From assembly GCA_019359035.1 (NCBI GenBank), contig JAHHIC010000038.1:204709-268708 (forward strand): a stretch of 64,000 nt of DNA. Reading direction: 5' to 3'. A program made the position numbers and the translations under genes. The notes below the pieces were generated by a model that was not told the DNA's origin, did not search any database, and saw only the letters and a program-made list of their open reading frames with translations. The DNA is from Scytonematopsis contorta HA4267-MV1. GTDB lineage: Bacteria > Cyanobacteriota > Cyanobacteriia > Cyanobacteriales > Nostocaceae. Position 1 is the stretch's first letter. Each line of letters opens with the position of its first letter. This document shows positions 45,001-53,985 of this stretch, piece after piece.

Positions 45001-45405
45001 AAAGCGGGCTAGAAGCCCGCACTACATACAAAAGACCATAAATTTACATATTTGGGATGCTCTTTTTCATGCAGAAATAGCATAGAACTGAAGATTTTAG
45101 GTTTGATTTATGTTTGACTTATTCTTAGTATTCCCAGATTTCCAAGCAAATAAACATAGTCTATTTACGATATTAAAAATTTATGGAAATTTTATAATTT
45201 ATCAAAATTATGTAAATAGAACAAATGAGCTAAGTGAATATGATACCTCGGTTAATTTGTAAGATAATGGGAAACAAAGCACTGACTGGTTTAAGCAAAT
45301 TAGCAGTAGGCAAAAACTCAAACCTTTATGTCAGGATATTGATATAACCACCATAGTAGTTCCCAACAACTGCCTATTACATTCTTTCTTTCTTTATTCA
45401 AATAT

Positions 45406-45471
45406 ATGAACTCTCCATTTCCTGGAATGAACCCTTATTTAGAAAATCCTATATTCTGGTCGGAAAACTGA
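45406..45471 (+). pseudogene. DUF4058 gene remnant (N-terminus only)
   Basis: ATG 45406 opens MNSPFPGMNPYLENPIFW, the characteristic start of DUF4058 proteins, then meets a stop after 21 codons. Family members are about 250 residues, so this is a truncated remnant. The sequence after the stop does not continue the family. Confidence 0.7.
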
Positions 45472-45923
45472 GTTTGCGGAATCATTAATAGTAAATAAAA
45501 GAACCCCACCCCCAACCCCCTACCCCGCACGCGGGGAGGGGGCTACGATTTAATGCGAAATTTGGTTAGGTAAATATTTGGTACAATCAAACTATCATCT
45601 TTCCTGATTGACAATTACAAAAATAGAACAATTGCGCTAAAGACATATTATATACATTTATCAAAATAAATTGTTCCATCTTGTGAGGTGGGCATCCTTG
45701 CCCGCCCTGCTTGCTATAGAACCACTGGAATCCCATCTTACAAAACAGATGTATTTTTTATATTGGAAGTCTTTTGTTATAAATCAGGTAAATAATCGCA
45801 CATAAATTTAAAATAGCTTTAATATAATGCGTAATTTTAATACTAAATAGGTACTCATAACAAATGTTGCCAATTATCATAAACTCAAAATTATGAGGTG
45901 CAACTATTAAGGAATAAAGTTTT
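45472..45923. other. Gene-free region before the nuclease-like gene
   Basis: Contains the C/G-rich CCCCACCCCCAACCCCCTAC with GGGGAGGGGGC as partner (near 45508-45543) and the repeat GGTGGGCATCCTTGCCCGCC near 45687-45706. The last 190 bases are AT-rich and probably hold the promoter of the next gene. Confidence 0.55.
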
Positions 45924-46433
45924 ATGACTAATAGCTACAGCATGGTTGAAGGGTTAGGAGTCGCAAGTCGAGCATTCGCTGATATTGAAGCTTGGTTACG
46001 AACAAAACCAGAAACTATAGATGTGGTAAATGTCGAAAATGACCCAGATTACCAGCGACGGGATATTGACCTAATTTGGATAACTCAAACTGGTGAAATC
46101 TTGGTCGAAATAAAAGGCGATCGCTGGGACAAAACCCGTAATTTTTTCTTTGAGACCCACAGCAATCTAGAAAAAGGCACACCCGGTTGTTTTCTCTACA
46201 CCGAAGCGGACTGGTTATTTTATTATTTCGTTAATACCCGTGAATTATACAGACTACCTATGCCAAAAACAAGGGAGTGGTTCAAAATTACCATGAAAAG
46301 ATTTCGGGAACGCTCAACCACAACATCTGTAGGGAATCGTCATTACACCACAGTGGGAAGAATTGTACCCATTACGACAGTCATGTTAGAAGTTTCTGGA
46401 GTTAAGAAGGATATATTGACTGTTGACTGTTGA
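45924..46433 (+). CDS. Possible PD-(D/E)xK nuclease-like protein
   Basis: 169 residues. The stretch QRRDIDLIWITQTGEILVEI followed by KGDRWD has the Asp...ExK spacing of PD-(D/E)xK nucleases, with Asp near residue 50 and Glu-Ile-Lys near 62-64. The following FFFETHSNLEKGTPGCFLYTE and YYFVNTRELYRLPM are beta/alpha wording consistent with that fold. No restriction partner is adjacent. The last residues LTVDC and the stop are made from a TTGACTG repeat, which suggests the original end was longer or different. Function is unproven. Confidence 0.6.
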   Translation: MTNSYSMVEGLGVASRAFADIEAWLRTKPETIDVVNVENDPDYQRRDIDLIWITQTGEILVEIKGDRWDKTRNFFFETHSNLEKGTPGCFLYTEADWLFYYFVNTRELYRLPMPKTREWFKITMKRFRERSTTTSVGNRHYTTVGRIVPITTVMLEVSGVKKDILTVDC

Positions 46434-46526
46434 CTGCGAATTGCGAATTGCGTATCCGTAAGCGGACGCTGCGCGAACACGCAGTGGAGCGGAGCGCTTA
46501 TTGCGAATTGCAAATTGCAAATTGCA
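46420..46526. repeat. Heptamers surrounding a GC-rich interspersed element
   Basis: TTGACTG and AATTGCG units flank a GC-rich core (GTAAGCGGACGCTGCGCGAA, GGAGCGGAGCGC), followed by more AATTGCA units up to the DUF3769 stop. The core is a relative of the element at 1800-1820. Confidence 0.85.
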
Positions 46527-49079
46527 TTAATACCCCTGTCTTACCCCTCCAACAACAGGTTTAACTTCAAACGGGTCAGAAAATGGGTCAGTACCACCAG
46601 ACCAATTGAAATCACTAAGTCTAAAACTAATAGCACCTAATTCCAAAATAGGGTTATAACGCAAAGTCACACCATAACTACGACGGCTATATTCCAGAGT
46701 ATAATCAGTACTACTTTGAGCACCTGTATCTAAGTTAATAGCTGTCTGAATACCAAACCTAAAAGGTCCATATATTTGCTGTGTAATACCAGCATTTAAA
46801 ACTCGGTTATCAACAGAACGGTCGAATAAAAATGGTGATGAACCTGTATTCAAACCTTGAGAATAACTGATATTAAATCCGGTATAGTCAAAAAATGGTC
46901 GAGAAAAATTACCGATTTGTCCTTGGAGACCAATAGTACCAGTCAAAGTAGATTGATTGTCTCCATTGGTATAATAACTATTAGTCGCCGTCACCCCACC
47001 AATAGCTTGCAAGAAAGGCACTACAGGACTCGGAGTATATCGCAATCCTTCCGTCGGAGTCGCTGCTAAAGGTTTCCCTTGCCACAATGTAATACCACCG
47101 CTAACAGCTGCACTACCCTGCAAACGACCTAAAGTAACACGATTATTTGTGCGATTAAGTGCGAGTAATTGCGGACGGTCAGTGTTCGCATTAATATACT
47201 GTGCGCCACCTTGATAACTAAGATTTAAACCACTGTTACCTAAGGGAATTATTGGAGAAGTAACAACAGCACCAAAACTACTTTGAACTTCTTGGAAACC
47301 GAGAGAACCATTAAAAAATCTATCGCGATAAGTATACTCTACATTTAATGTATGAGGAGTTCTTATATCTCCCAATGCTTGACGTAAACGTAAATTAGCG
47401 CGAAAACTATCTTCAAATTTACTCAGGTCAAGATTAGTTAATTCCCCATTACCTTCAATAGAAGTACGGTCACTTAAAGCACCAATAATTTTACTTTTAA
47501 GACCAAAAAGCGACGTAAAAGCATCTGAACCCTGTATAGCTTTTTGAGCATAAAATTGTGGTGTTAATGTCCAGCTTATCCGGTCGTTGCTAAATGGCTC
47601 GAAAGTACGTTCAATAAATAAACCCCCACGTTTATCACCGTCGTAACCAAAGGAAACAGGAAATGGGGTAACATTGCGTCTGTCTCGGCTAATTCTTTGG
47701 CTATCTATAGGTATTGGTAAAGTGAGACCTTGGTCAAATACTAAACGTTGTCTTTGGGTTTGTACTCGACTTTCTAAGGGTGAAACTTCCCTTACAGTTA
47801 CTTTATCAGCTCGTAGTTCTAATTCCGGTGGCGAAAATGGGTCATTAGTCAGACGAACATTTCTAGCTTGCCAACCACGGGGAAAAAATTCAATAGTTTG
47901 TGCTTCAAATCTTACCCTTCGGACTTCTCCACCAGCTGCTCCTGCTTGTCCTGGTAAGTTACGAACATCACGACTACCACCCACTACTACATTAATTCCA
48001 CCAGGACTACCAACATTAGAAACTGGTTGATTTCTATTAACCCGTTCGCTTAAAGGCTGTCTTTGTAATCCACCACCAGATATATCGGTGGGTAAAAAAG
48101 AAAAATCTTCCCCAGCAGAGGGGATAAAAACTTCTCCTCGACCGTTAGCTATTTCCCCATTATCTTGAATAAAGTTATAAGTAAAACGTTCCCCCCGCAA
48201 TATTTGGTCACCCCGTGTTACCACGACGTTACCATCACCGACGGAAATTAAATTATCTAAACTAACTTGCAAGCGGTCTGCATTTACCACCGCTCCATCA
48301 AAAAGTACTTCTACATTTCCTTCCGCTGTCACCACCTGACGTTTTTGGTCATATACTTGTCGGTCAGACCTGATTTCAATTATTCTTCGTCGGGTGTTTG
48401 GAGGGGGAGTGGGGAGTGGGGAGTTGGGAGAATTGGGAGTGGGGAGTGGGGAGTTGGGAGTTGGGGATTCTGGATTGGGAGTTGGGGGTATATTTAGCGA
48501 TGGTTCAGGTGTTTGTTCTGTTGGTGCTTGCTGAACAAAATTTGCTGGTGGTGCGGATTCGTTTGTTGGATTACGAGGTTTAAATTCTATAACGTTTTGT
48601 ACTTGCTCGTTTCTATTAGAATTAGCAGCTTTTGTATCTTGAAATTTTAATACTGGTATTATTTCTACTTTTTGTGAATTAGGCTGCTGTGAGTTAGAAA
48701 CTGGCTTTTCACTTACAGGCTGAGTAGTATTTTCGGATAATTCTTTACTTTGTTTGACGTTAGTAGTATTTGTAGTATTTATATTATATGTAGTATCAGC
48801 TATTTGCTTGTTACCTGCTGGTTGACCTTGAAGAGGGTAACCAATTTGCAAATTATCTCCCAAAGGAGCAGCATTTTTGACAGCACTTAAAGGAGAAAAT
48901 TCTGGAGGAAAACTTTCTGGCTTAATGCTGGCTTTGTTTTCTGAGGCAACAAGTTTTTGTGACTCAGCCGATGTCCCAGGGGTGGTTTGTTGAGGAACAA
49001 CATGGGGGACAGCAGATGGTACTTGTTTTGATTCTACGGGATTTTTAAGTGATTCGGGCGGCAGAACTGGTTGAAGCAT
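46527..49079 (-). CDS. DUF3769 outer-membrane protein (cyanobacterial LptD-like)
   Basis: 850 residues. Residues 1-230 are low-complexity (Gln/Pro/Ser/Asn-rich). Then comes an OstA/LptA-like segment RRIIEIRSDRQVYDQKRQVV, AEGNVEVLFDGAVVNADRLQ (about 232-290). The remainder is beta-barrel wording ending in KPVVGGVRQGY. This is the DUF3769 family, taken as the cyanobacterial LptD that inserts lipopolysaccharide in the outer membrane; the role is inferred. No clear signal peptide is seen at the given start. Residues about 196-225 ([18 protein letters not shown]) are encoded by heptamer repeats in frame. psbI lies upstream. Confidence 0.88.
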   Translation of the reverse strand: MLQPVLPPESLKNPVESKQVPSAVPHVVPQQTTPGTSAESQKLVASENKASIKPESFPPEFSPLSAVKNAAPLGDNLQIGYPLQGQPAGNKQIADTTYNINTTNTTNVKQSKELSENTTQPVSEKPVSNSQQPNSQKVEIIPVLKFQDTKAANSNRNEQVQNVIEFKPRNPTNESAPPANFVQQAPTEQTPEPSLNIPPTPNPESPTPNSPLPTPNSPNSPLPTPPPNTRRRIIEIRSDRQVYDQKRQVVTAEGNVEVLFDGAVVNADRLQVSLDNLISVGDGNVVVTRGDQILRGERFTYNFIQDNGEIANGRGEVFIPSAGEDFSFLPTDISGGGLQRQPLSERVNRNQPVSNVGSPGGINVVVGGSRDVRNLPGQAGAAGGEVRRVRFEAQTIEFFPRGWQARNVRLTNDPFSPPELELRADKVTVREVSPLESRVQTQRQRLVFDQGLTLPIPIDSQRISRDRRNVTPFPVSFGYDGDKRGGLFIERTFEPFSNDRISWTLTPQFYAQKAIQGSDAFTSLFGLKSKIIGALSDRTSIEGNGELTNLDLSKFEDSFRANLRLRQALGDIRTPHTLNVEYTYRDRFFNGSLGFQEVQSSFGAVVTSPIIPLGNSGLNLSYQGGAQYINANTDRPQLLALNRTNNRVTLGRLQGSAAVSGGITLWQGKPLAATPTEGLRYTPSPVVPFLQAIGGVTATNSYYTNGDNQSTLTGTIGLQGQIGNFSRPFFDYTGFNISYSQGLNTGSSPFLFDRSVDNRVLNAGITQQIYGPFRFGIQTAINLDTGAQSSTDYTLEYSRRSYGVTLRYNPILELGAISFRLSDFNWSGGTDPFSDPFEVKPVVGGVRQGY
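48402..48490. repeat. Heptamer repeats inside the DUF3769 gene
   Basis: GGGGAGT / TGGGAGT units in the reading frame of the barrel gene, in the disordered N-terminal region where a Pro-rich insertion is easily tolerated. Confidence 0.9.
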
Positions 49080-49270
49080 ATTTCAGCATAAGCAAAATAA
49101 CAAACAGCCAAATAATAGCCGGAAGGTTACATCTACAGTTATGTTCCTTCCGACTTTAGCCTTCTGTGAGGCACCCAATGAAGCATAATAAAACGCAAAA
49201 AATATGGGTGTTTTTTATACAGAGCAGGCTTTCTCTGCCGCAACAAGCGTGTTTGTGGTCAGGGTCGCGA

Positions 49271-49387
49271 TTATTCCAAATCTCGACGACCAGGGTTACG
49301 TGCTGGGTCGTTGGACAAAAATCCAAAGACGAACAGAGAGATAAAGAAACCGACAACAACGTAAACTACGATTTTTAAAGTCAGCAT
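49271..49387 (-). CDS. psbI: Photosystem II protein I
   Basis: 38 residues from ATG 49387, the standard length. The helix [20 protein letters not shown] is followed by [16 protein letters not shown], diagnostic of PsbI. It is part of the photosystem II reaction centre next to D1. It lies 192 bases upstream of the DUF3769 gene on the same strand. Confidence 0.97.
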   Translation of the reverse strand: MLTLKIVVYVVVGFFISLFVFGFLSNDPARNPGRRDLE

Positions 49388-49918
49388 TGAGATTCTCCGA
49401 TGGGTATGAGTTGCACTCAGTATCTGCTTTTTGAGAAAGAGCAGAAAAAGATAGTTACTATATCTTACCGAAATTTCGTCCCCTTTTGGGCTGACTTGTT
49501 TTGACTACAGGGCAGAAGGTATATGCTGACTGAGAAAAAATATAAGGGTTTTCATATGCGGAGAATGTAATCAAATAACATAGTAGTAACGGTTACAGAT
49601 GCAACTCAACCCAGAAACTCCTAGCTTGTTAGTTCTTTGACGTTTACAAATGACAGAGGTTTCCCAGCTTATATAAATTTCTCATGAAATAATCTAGTAC
49701 TTATCATCCCAAATTATGCGGATTTTCGTAGTATTTAGCGCTACTTAGTGGAAATATAGCGCTCTGGATGCTTTGTTAGGTTGGGTTGACGAATAGCGGA
49801 AACCCAATAAACGACAGAACGTAAACGGAAAATTTGGGGCTATCAGCAGGTTGAGGAATGTTAGTGCATCCGTAAGCATCGTAGAAAAAAAGTTTTTTAA
49901 ATTTTTTCAAATCAAATT
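49388..49918. other. Intergenic region upstream of psbI
   Basis: About 530 bases. It contains a single TTAGGTTGGGTTGACGAATA (a relative of the 65-bp repeat family at 7852). The rest shows no coding remnant; the psbI promoter should be in the first 150 bases. Confidence 0.55.
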
Positions 49919-50084
49919 CTAATCATTTAAAAATAAACTAGAATCAACATGAAATAAATTTCCCAAAGCCACAGCCTGTACTGAAGTTATTTCTAAATCA
50001 CCGCTCATGATTTTATCAAAAATCTCAGATGAACCAAAAATTTCCACTAAGTTTTCCTTTTTAATATTCTGTGCTGACACCAAA
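49919..50084 (-). pseudogene. HigA/XRE-type antitoxin remnant (C-terminus)
   Basis: Minus-strand reading gives LVSAQNIKKENLVEIFGSSE, then IFDKIMSGDLEITSVQAVAL and GNLFHVDSSLFLND before a stop. This matches the C-terminal half of HigA-type antitoxins (LVxIFGS, then the turn and a final LFHVxxxLFL). The frame meets a stop just where mobile element copy 3 begins, and no N-terminal half is found beyond the element. Confidence 0.6.
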
Positions 50085-50290
50085 TGAGCTTATAAATAAA
50101 ATATAGTACTCCATTTGTACCACAAGCCAGGGAATAAATTCCCTGTCTAAAAGCTAAAGTCCTCTTTTAGAGGACTGGTAAGAAAATTTTGTGGAAACAC
50201 CTTAATTTTATAAAAATATCTTTTTTAATCTATCATTTTAGTCCTCTTAAGAGGACTTCAGCTTTTAGACAGGGAATTTATTCCCTAGCT
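50085..50290. mobile_element. Nested-palindrome mobile element (copy 3)
   Basis: Left end GAGCTTATAAATAAAATATA, then ACAAGCCAGGGAATAAATTC, CCTGTCTAAAAGCTAAAGTC, the perfect inner palindrome AGTCCTCTTTTAGAGGACT-type and their complements at the right. There is a single AAGCCAGGGAAT unit on the left and a single one on the right, so this may be the unexpanded form. The right end is lost. It abuts the antitoxin remnant. Confidence 0.75.
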
Positions 50291-50358
50291 ATCTATATTT
50301 TGGGAATTAAAATGTTAAACTAGGAGATAGTATTCAGGAAGTAAACTATAGTCCTAAG

Positions 50359-51165
50359 TTATAAAGCTTTATCCCACTCTAACTGATGAGCGAAACCATA
50401 TTTAATAAAATCCTCGACTTCAGCTTTATCGCTTTTTCCAAAAACACCCAAGCTATAAGGATTATCTTGCATACGTTGTGCGACTTGTTCTTTTTCAAAT
50501 TCTATAGCTGACTCTAACGACTTATCTGTTTTAAAAAAGTCTACAACTAAGACAGTTCTGTCATAATCGGTGTAATTATGAGGACAGTGTGGATAACTAT
50601 GGTCTAAAACCATGAATTCTCCTTCATGCCAATAAAGCATATCGTGGCATATTTTCATCGCTATATCACCTTCCGGAACTATCAATCCCAGGTAACCACG
50701 ATTCATATGAGGATTATAATTTACATGTAGCTTAATATCTAAGCCGGGATGAAATGTACCAAAATACGCATTTCTAATCACATTATCATTGCTAAAGTTC
50801 ACTTTTTCTAGTATTCGAGCCAAATTTGGGAAATATTTCTCCCTTAATGCTAGTGCTTTTTCTGATGCTTTATGTGACTCGTAATCGGGATATTCTATTT
50901 GATGTAATTGAATATATTTTTCAATAAATAGTCCTTGAAATAATATTCCAAAAGCACTGTATTTAGAATTTCCCTTTGTTTTAATCGTTTTACTTTTTGG
51001 ACCGAGAACATCGTAGGTGAATTTTAGTTCTTCAGGAGATGCATTATTAATAAAGTATTTAAATTCATCTCTAATCACTTGCCAATTATCTTGAAGACTT
51101 TCGAGAAAAGAGAATTGCTTAGGGTCTAAATGATATTCATTAAAAGTTTCCATTTTTGTAACCAT
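50359..51165 (-). CDS. Aspartyl/asparaginyl beta-hydroxylase-like dioxygenase
   Basis: 268 residues from ATG 51165 (another ATG four codons later is equally possible). The cupin-like core is FHPGLDIKLHVNYNPHMNRG, GYLGLIVPEGDIAMKIC, and EGEFMVLDHSYPHCPHNYTD with YDRTVLVVDFF: the His, the second His and the Arg typical of the Asp/Asn/Pro hydroxylase family that uses Fe(II) and 2-oxoglutarate. The N-terminal 110 residues are helical and unfamiliar. The substrate is unknown. It is divergent to a dihydropyrimidinase-like gene, 167 bases away. Confidence 0.78.
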   Translation of the reverse strand: MVTKMETFNEYHLDPKQFSFLESLQDNWQVIRDEFKYFINNASPEELKFTYDVLGPKSKTIKTKGNSKYSAFGILFQGLFIEKYIQLHQIEYPDYESHKASEKALALREKYFPNLARILEKVNFSNDNVIRNAYFGTFHPGLDIKLHVNYNPHMNRGYLGLIVPEGDIAMKICHDMLYWHEGEFMVLDHSYPHCPHNYTDYDRTVLVVDFFKTDKSLESAIEFEKEQVAQRMQDNPYSLGVFGKSDKAEVEDFIKYGFAHQLEWDKAL

Positions 51166-51332
51166 TTTTTTGTCCGTTATATTAACTAGGATAATAGTAA
51201 TATTTCCAACTATGTTAATAAATTTAAATTTTTTGACTTACACAAATAATATACGATATTATCTGTGCTGATATCATCTTTTAGTATTAAAACTTAGGGT
51301 GTTTTTTACTCAGTAATGGCGTGAGGTTTACC

Positions 51333-52802
51333 ATGTCTGAAGCTCCCGTATTAGATAAAATTATCAAAAATGTGCGGGTAGTTCGTCCGCATCAGGATTC
51401 CGTCGAACTGCTTGACTTAGGGATTAAAGACGGAAAATTTGCGACTATTACTTCCAATATTAACCCGGAAAATAGCAAAGAGGTATTTGATGGCAAAAAT
51501 TTGTTAGGCTTTCCTGGGGTAGTTGATGCTCATATGCACATCGGTATTTATCAAGCGTTGAACCAGGATGCTGTAACGGAAAGCAAAGCTGCTGCAATGG
51601 GAGGTGTGACTACTAGCCTCAATTATATGCGTACGGGACAGTATTATTTGAATAAGGGTGGTTCTTATAAAGATTTTTTCCCAGAAGTTTTAGCACTTTC
51701 GCAAGGAAACTTTTTTGTAGATTATGGCTACCATATTGCCCCAATTAGCGGGGAGCATATTGATGAGATGCAAATGCTATTTGAGGAATATGGGGTTGGG
51801 TCTTTTAAAATCTTTATGTTTTATGGTGGTTATGGTTTGCATGGACTTTCCGAGCAACAAAATCTGTTTTTGATGATTAATAAAGATGCTCGCTATGATT
51901 TTGCTCATTTTGAGTTTATTATGCGTGGTCTAACTAAGCTGAGAGAATTGCATCCAGAAGCCAGCGACCGTATTAGTCTTAGTCTCCATTGCGAAGTAGC
52001 CGAAATCCTCAACGCTTACACCAAAATAGTCCAGAACGACCCCAGCTTAACAGGCTTAAAAGCTTATAGTGCAGCGCGTCCTCCTCACTCAGAAGGGTTA
52101 GCTATTTGCATTGCTTCTTATTTGGCACACGAAACTAATTGTCTCAATATTAATTTACTACACCTCAGTTCTCGCAAAGCATTGGAAGCAGCTTTGATGA
52201 TGCAAACAGCCCTTCCTCACATCAATTTCCGACGAGAAGTAACTGTGGGACATCTGCTATTAGATGTGGATACACCCACGGGTAAATGGGCAAAGGTTAA
52301 CCCGCCAATCCGTCCTCGCGCTGATGTAGAATACTTATGGCAAGCTGTACTTAATCGTCAAGTTGATTGGATTGTCAGCGACCATGCTTGTTGTTCGGCC
52401 GAGCAAAAAGCCAGTCGAAAAGACCTCAATAATATCTGGTTGGCTAAGTCAGGATTTGGTGGTACGGAATACCTACTTTCTGGGGTATTTAGTGAAGGTA
52501 GTAAGCGCGGTATGTCCTACAATCACATGGCTGAGTTGTTAAGCTGGAATCCTGCTCAACGGTTTGGGGTAAGTTCAAAGGGGGATATTGCTGTTGGTTA
52601 TGATGCTGATTTAGTACTGCTAGACCCTAATGAAACTTTTGTTGTGCGTGCTTCGGAATCTGAGTCGCAGCAAGGTTATACACCTTTTGAGGGGATGGAA
52701 TTAACGGGACGAGTCAAAACAACTTTCTTGCGAGGGAATAAAATTTACGACCAAGGACAGATTTTAGGTGAGCCAACTGGACGGTATTTAACAAGATGTT
52801 AG
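51333..52802 (+). CDS. Dihydropyrimidinase / hydantoinase-like amidohydrolase
   Basis: 489 residues from ATG 51333; a GTG four codons earlier is an alternative. The metal centre is DAHMHIG (HxH, about residue 66), GVGSFKIFMFYGGYG with the Lys that becomes carboxylated (about 156), LSLHCEVAEI, LLHLSSRKALE and VSDHACC (about 348). These fit the cyclic-amidohydrolase family: dihydropyrimidinase, hydantoinase or a dihydroorotase relative. Length and motifs favour a hydantoinase-like enzyme. Substrate is not determined. Confidence 0.87.
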   Translation: MSEAPVLDKIIKNVRVVRPHQDSVELLDLGIKDGKFATITSNINPENSKEVFDGKNLLGFPGVVDAHMHIGIYQALNQDAVTESKAAAMGGVTTSLNYMRTGQYYLNKGGSYKDFFPEVLALSQGNFFVDYGYHIAPISGEHIDEMQMLFEEYGVGSFKIFMFYGGYGLHGLSEQQNLFLMINKDARYDFAHFEFIMRGLTKLRELHPEASDRISLSLHCEVAEILNAYTKIVQNDPSLTGLKAYSAARPPHSEGLAICIASYLAHETNCLNINLLHLSSRKALEAALMMQTALPHINFRREVTVGHLLLDVDTPTGKWAKVNPPIRPRADVEYLWQAVLNRQVDWIVSDHACCSAEQKASRKDLNNIWLAKSGFGGTEYLLSGVFSEGSKRGMSYNHMAELLSWNPAQRFGVSSKGDIAVGYDADLVLLDPNETFVVRASESESQQGYTPFEGMELTGRVKTTFLRGNKIYDQGQILGEPTGRYLTRC

Positions 52803-52858
52803 CTTTAAGTATCAGAGATATAACGGTGACTATTGCTGAATATATTTGAGAGTGTTAT

Positions 52859-52882
52859 ACTTGTACAATAAACTGTACAAGT
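52859..52882. promoter_or_regulatory. YefM operator
   Basis: ACTTGTAC-AATAAACT-GTACAAGT, a perfect 8+8 inverted repeat with two TGTACA cores (52862-52867 and 52874-52879) 12 bases apart. TGTACA is the core motif bound by YefM in E. coli. It ends at the base before the yefM ATG. Confidence 0.8.
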
Positions 52883-53146
52883 ATGAAGCAGATGAAAGTG
52901 GTGTCTTTTAGCGAAGCGAGAAATAACCTTAAGGCTGTTTTAGACCGAGTGGTGGAAGATGCCGACTATACCATCATCACCAGACGAGATGCGGCAGATT
53001 CTGTGGTGATGTCGCTAGAGTTATTTAATAGTTTGATGGAGACGGTGCATTTACTTAAATCTCCTGCCAATGCTGCCCATTTAGAGCGTTCTATTGCTCA
53101 GTTCAAGCAAGGGAAAGTGGTGGAGCGAAATTTGTTGAATGACTAG
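52883..53146 (+). CDS. yefM: Antitoxin YefM (Phd/YefM family)
   Basis: 87 residues from ATG 52883; the ATG three codons later (52892) is also plausible because it starts the conserved MKVVSFSEARNNLKAVLDRV. The DNA-binding start, then YTIITRRDAADSVVMSLELF and the C-terminal toxin-binding helix (ANAAHLERSIAQFKQGK) are complete. It neutralises YoeB and represses its own operon. It overlaps yoeB by 8 bases. Confidence 0.95.
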   Translation: MKQMKVVSFSEARNNLKAVLDRVVEDADYTIITRRDAADSVVMSLELFNSLMETVHLLKSPANAAHLERSIAQFKQGKVVERNLLND

Positions 53147-53405
53147 AAAGTTAGCCTGGACGGATGAGGCTTGGCAAGATTATTTATATTGGCAAGGGCA
53201 GGACAAGAAAACCTTAAAACGAATCAATAAGCTCATTGAGGCAGCCATCCGATTACCGTTTGAGGGCATGGGCAAACCAGAAGCACTGAGAGAGAATTTG
53301 GCTGGTTTTTGGTCGCGGCGAATTGATGATACGAATCGGTTAGTGTATGCGGTGGATGATGAGTATCTAACAATTATTGCTTGTCGATACCACTATTCTG
53401 AGTAA
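53139..53405 (+). CDS. yoeB: Toxin YoeB (RNA-cleaving)
   Basis: 88 residues, complete: KLAWTDEAWQDYLYWQGQDK, PFEGMGKPEALRENLAGFWS and RRIDDTNRLVYAVDDEY, ending CRYHYSE. The catalytic residues known in E. coli YoeB are present at equivalent places: Glu48, Arg67, His85, Tyr86. It cleaves mRNA at the ribosomal A site. The C-terminal SE is a two-residue extension. It follows yefM in the canonical overlapping order. Confidence 0.95.
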   Translation: MTRKLAWTDEAWQDYLYWQGQDKKTLKRINKLIEAAIRLPFEGMGKPEALRENLAGFWSRRIDDTNRLVYAVDDEYLTIIACRYHYSE

Positions 53406-53621
53406 TATACCGCTCGTAAATGTCTACCCAAATCTACTCACATTAGGACTTATTTTCATTGGGACGAGGCATCTTGCGCGTTCGCGTCAGCGTATGAAAA
53501 AAACACTTTGTAATGGTATGCATCAGCAACTTGTTACTCAAAAAGCGGGCTGTTCGAGGGTACTACAAAAAAAATTTGAACATTTAGGATACTAATTAGG
53601 TTAACGACAACTTTCAAGTAA

Positions 53622-53984
53622 TCATTTTCTATTTTCTAACCATAGGATTGTTACCATACCGATTGCGTAAGCAATTATATCCTTCCAATCAAATGTACTC
53701 CCCAAGGCAACAGCCAAAATTTTATTTTTTTGCAATCCTAAATGATTTACAAAATTAAAATATTGGAGAACTTCAATAGTACAAGAAAATGCAAAAACTG
53801 ATAAAGCAACAATAGATGAATTTATATTCCAAAAAGCTCTGACAAAGCAATAAATTAGTATTACAACTAAAACATCACCGATAAAAGGACGTATAAAATT
53901 GTCGTTCACAAAAACAGCAATACACACCTCTATTAAAAATAGTAAAATTGTCAGGTAGAAATATTTTTTGTTAAAGGTAAACAT
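53622..53984 (-). CDS. DUF2809-like small membrane protein
   Basis: 120 residues with four hydrophobic segments (YFYLTILLFLIEVCIAVFV, FIGDVLVVILIYCFVRAFW, SIVALSVFAFSCTIEVLQYF, DIIAYAIGMVTILWLE). The charged/aromatic spots RPFIGD and EVLQYF match DUF2809. Function unknown. The ATG lies one base after the stop of a 35-codon frame, which lies at the end of the gene at 54192. Confidence 0.75.
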   Translation of the reverse strand: MFTFNKKYFYLTILLFLIEVCIAVFVNDNFIRPFIGDVLVVILIYCFVRAFWNINSSIVALSVFAFSCTIEVLQYFNFVNHLGLQKNKILAVALGSTFDWKDIIAYAIGMVTILWLENRK

Positions 53985-53985
53985 G

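Larger units (their letters stand above)
44643..45405. other. Repeat-rich gene-free region
   Basis: Beyond the palindrome at 44757 and the MITE at 44895 (listed), it holds duplicated lines CTACTAGCCAGAAAACGGGG and CTACTAGCTAGAAAACGGGA, and the hairpin GCGGGCTAGAAGCCCGC near 45003-45019. Nothing codes for protein. Confidence 0.6.

Noticed and set aside
49156..49359. Frame antisense and adjacent to psbI
   Set aside because: It overlaps psbI on the same strand in another phase; psbI matches its family exactly.
53377..53595. A 72-codon frame after yoeB
   Set aside because: It overlaps the yoeB end and a GC-rich interspersed repeat; there is no start signal and no family resemblance.
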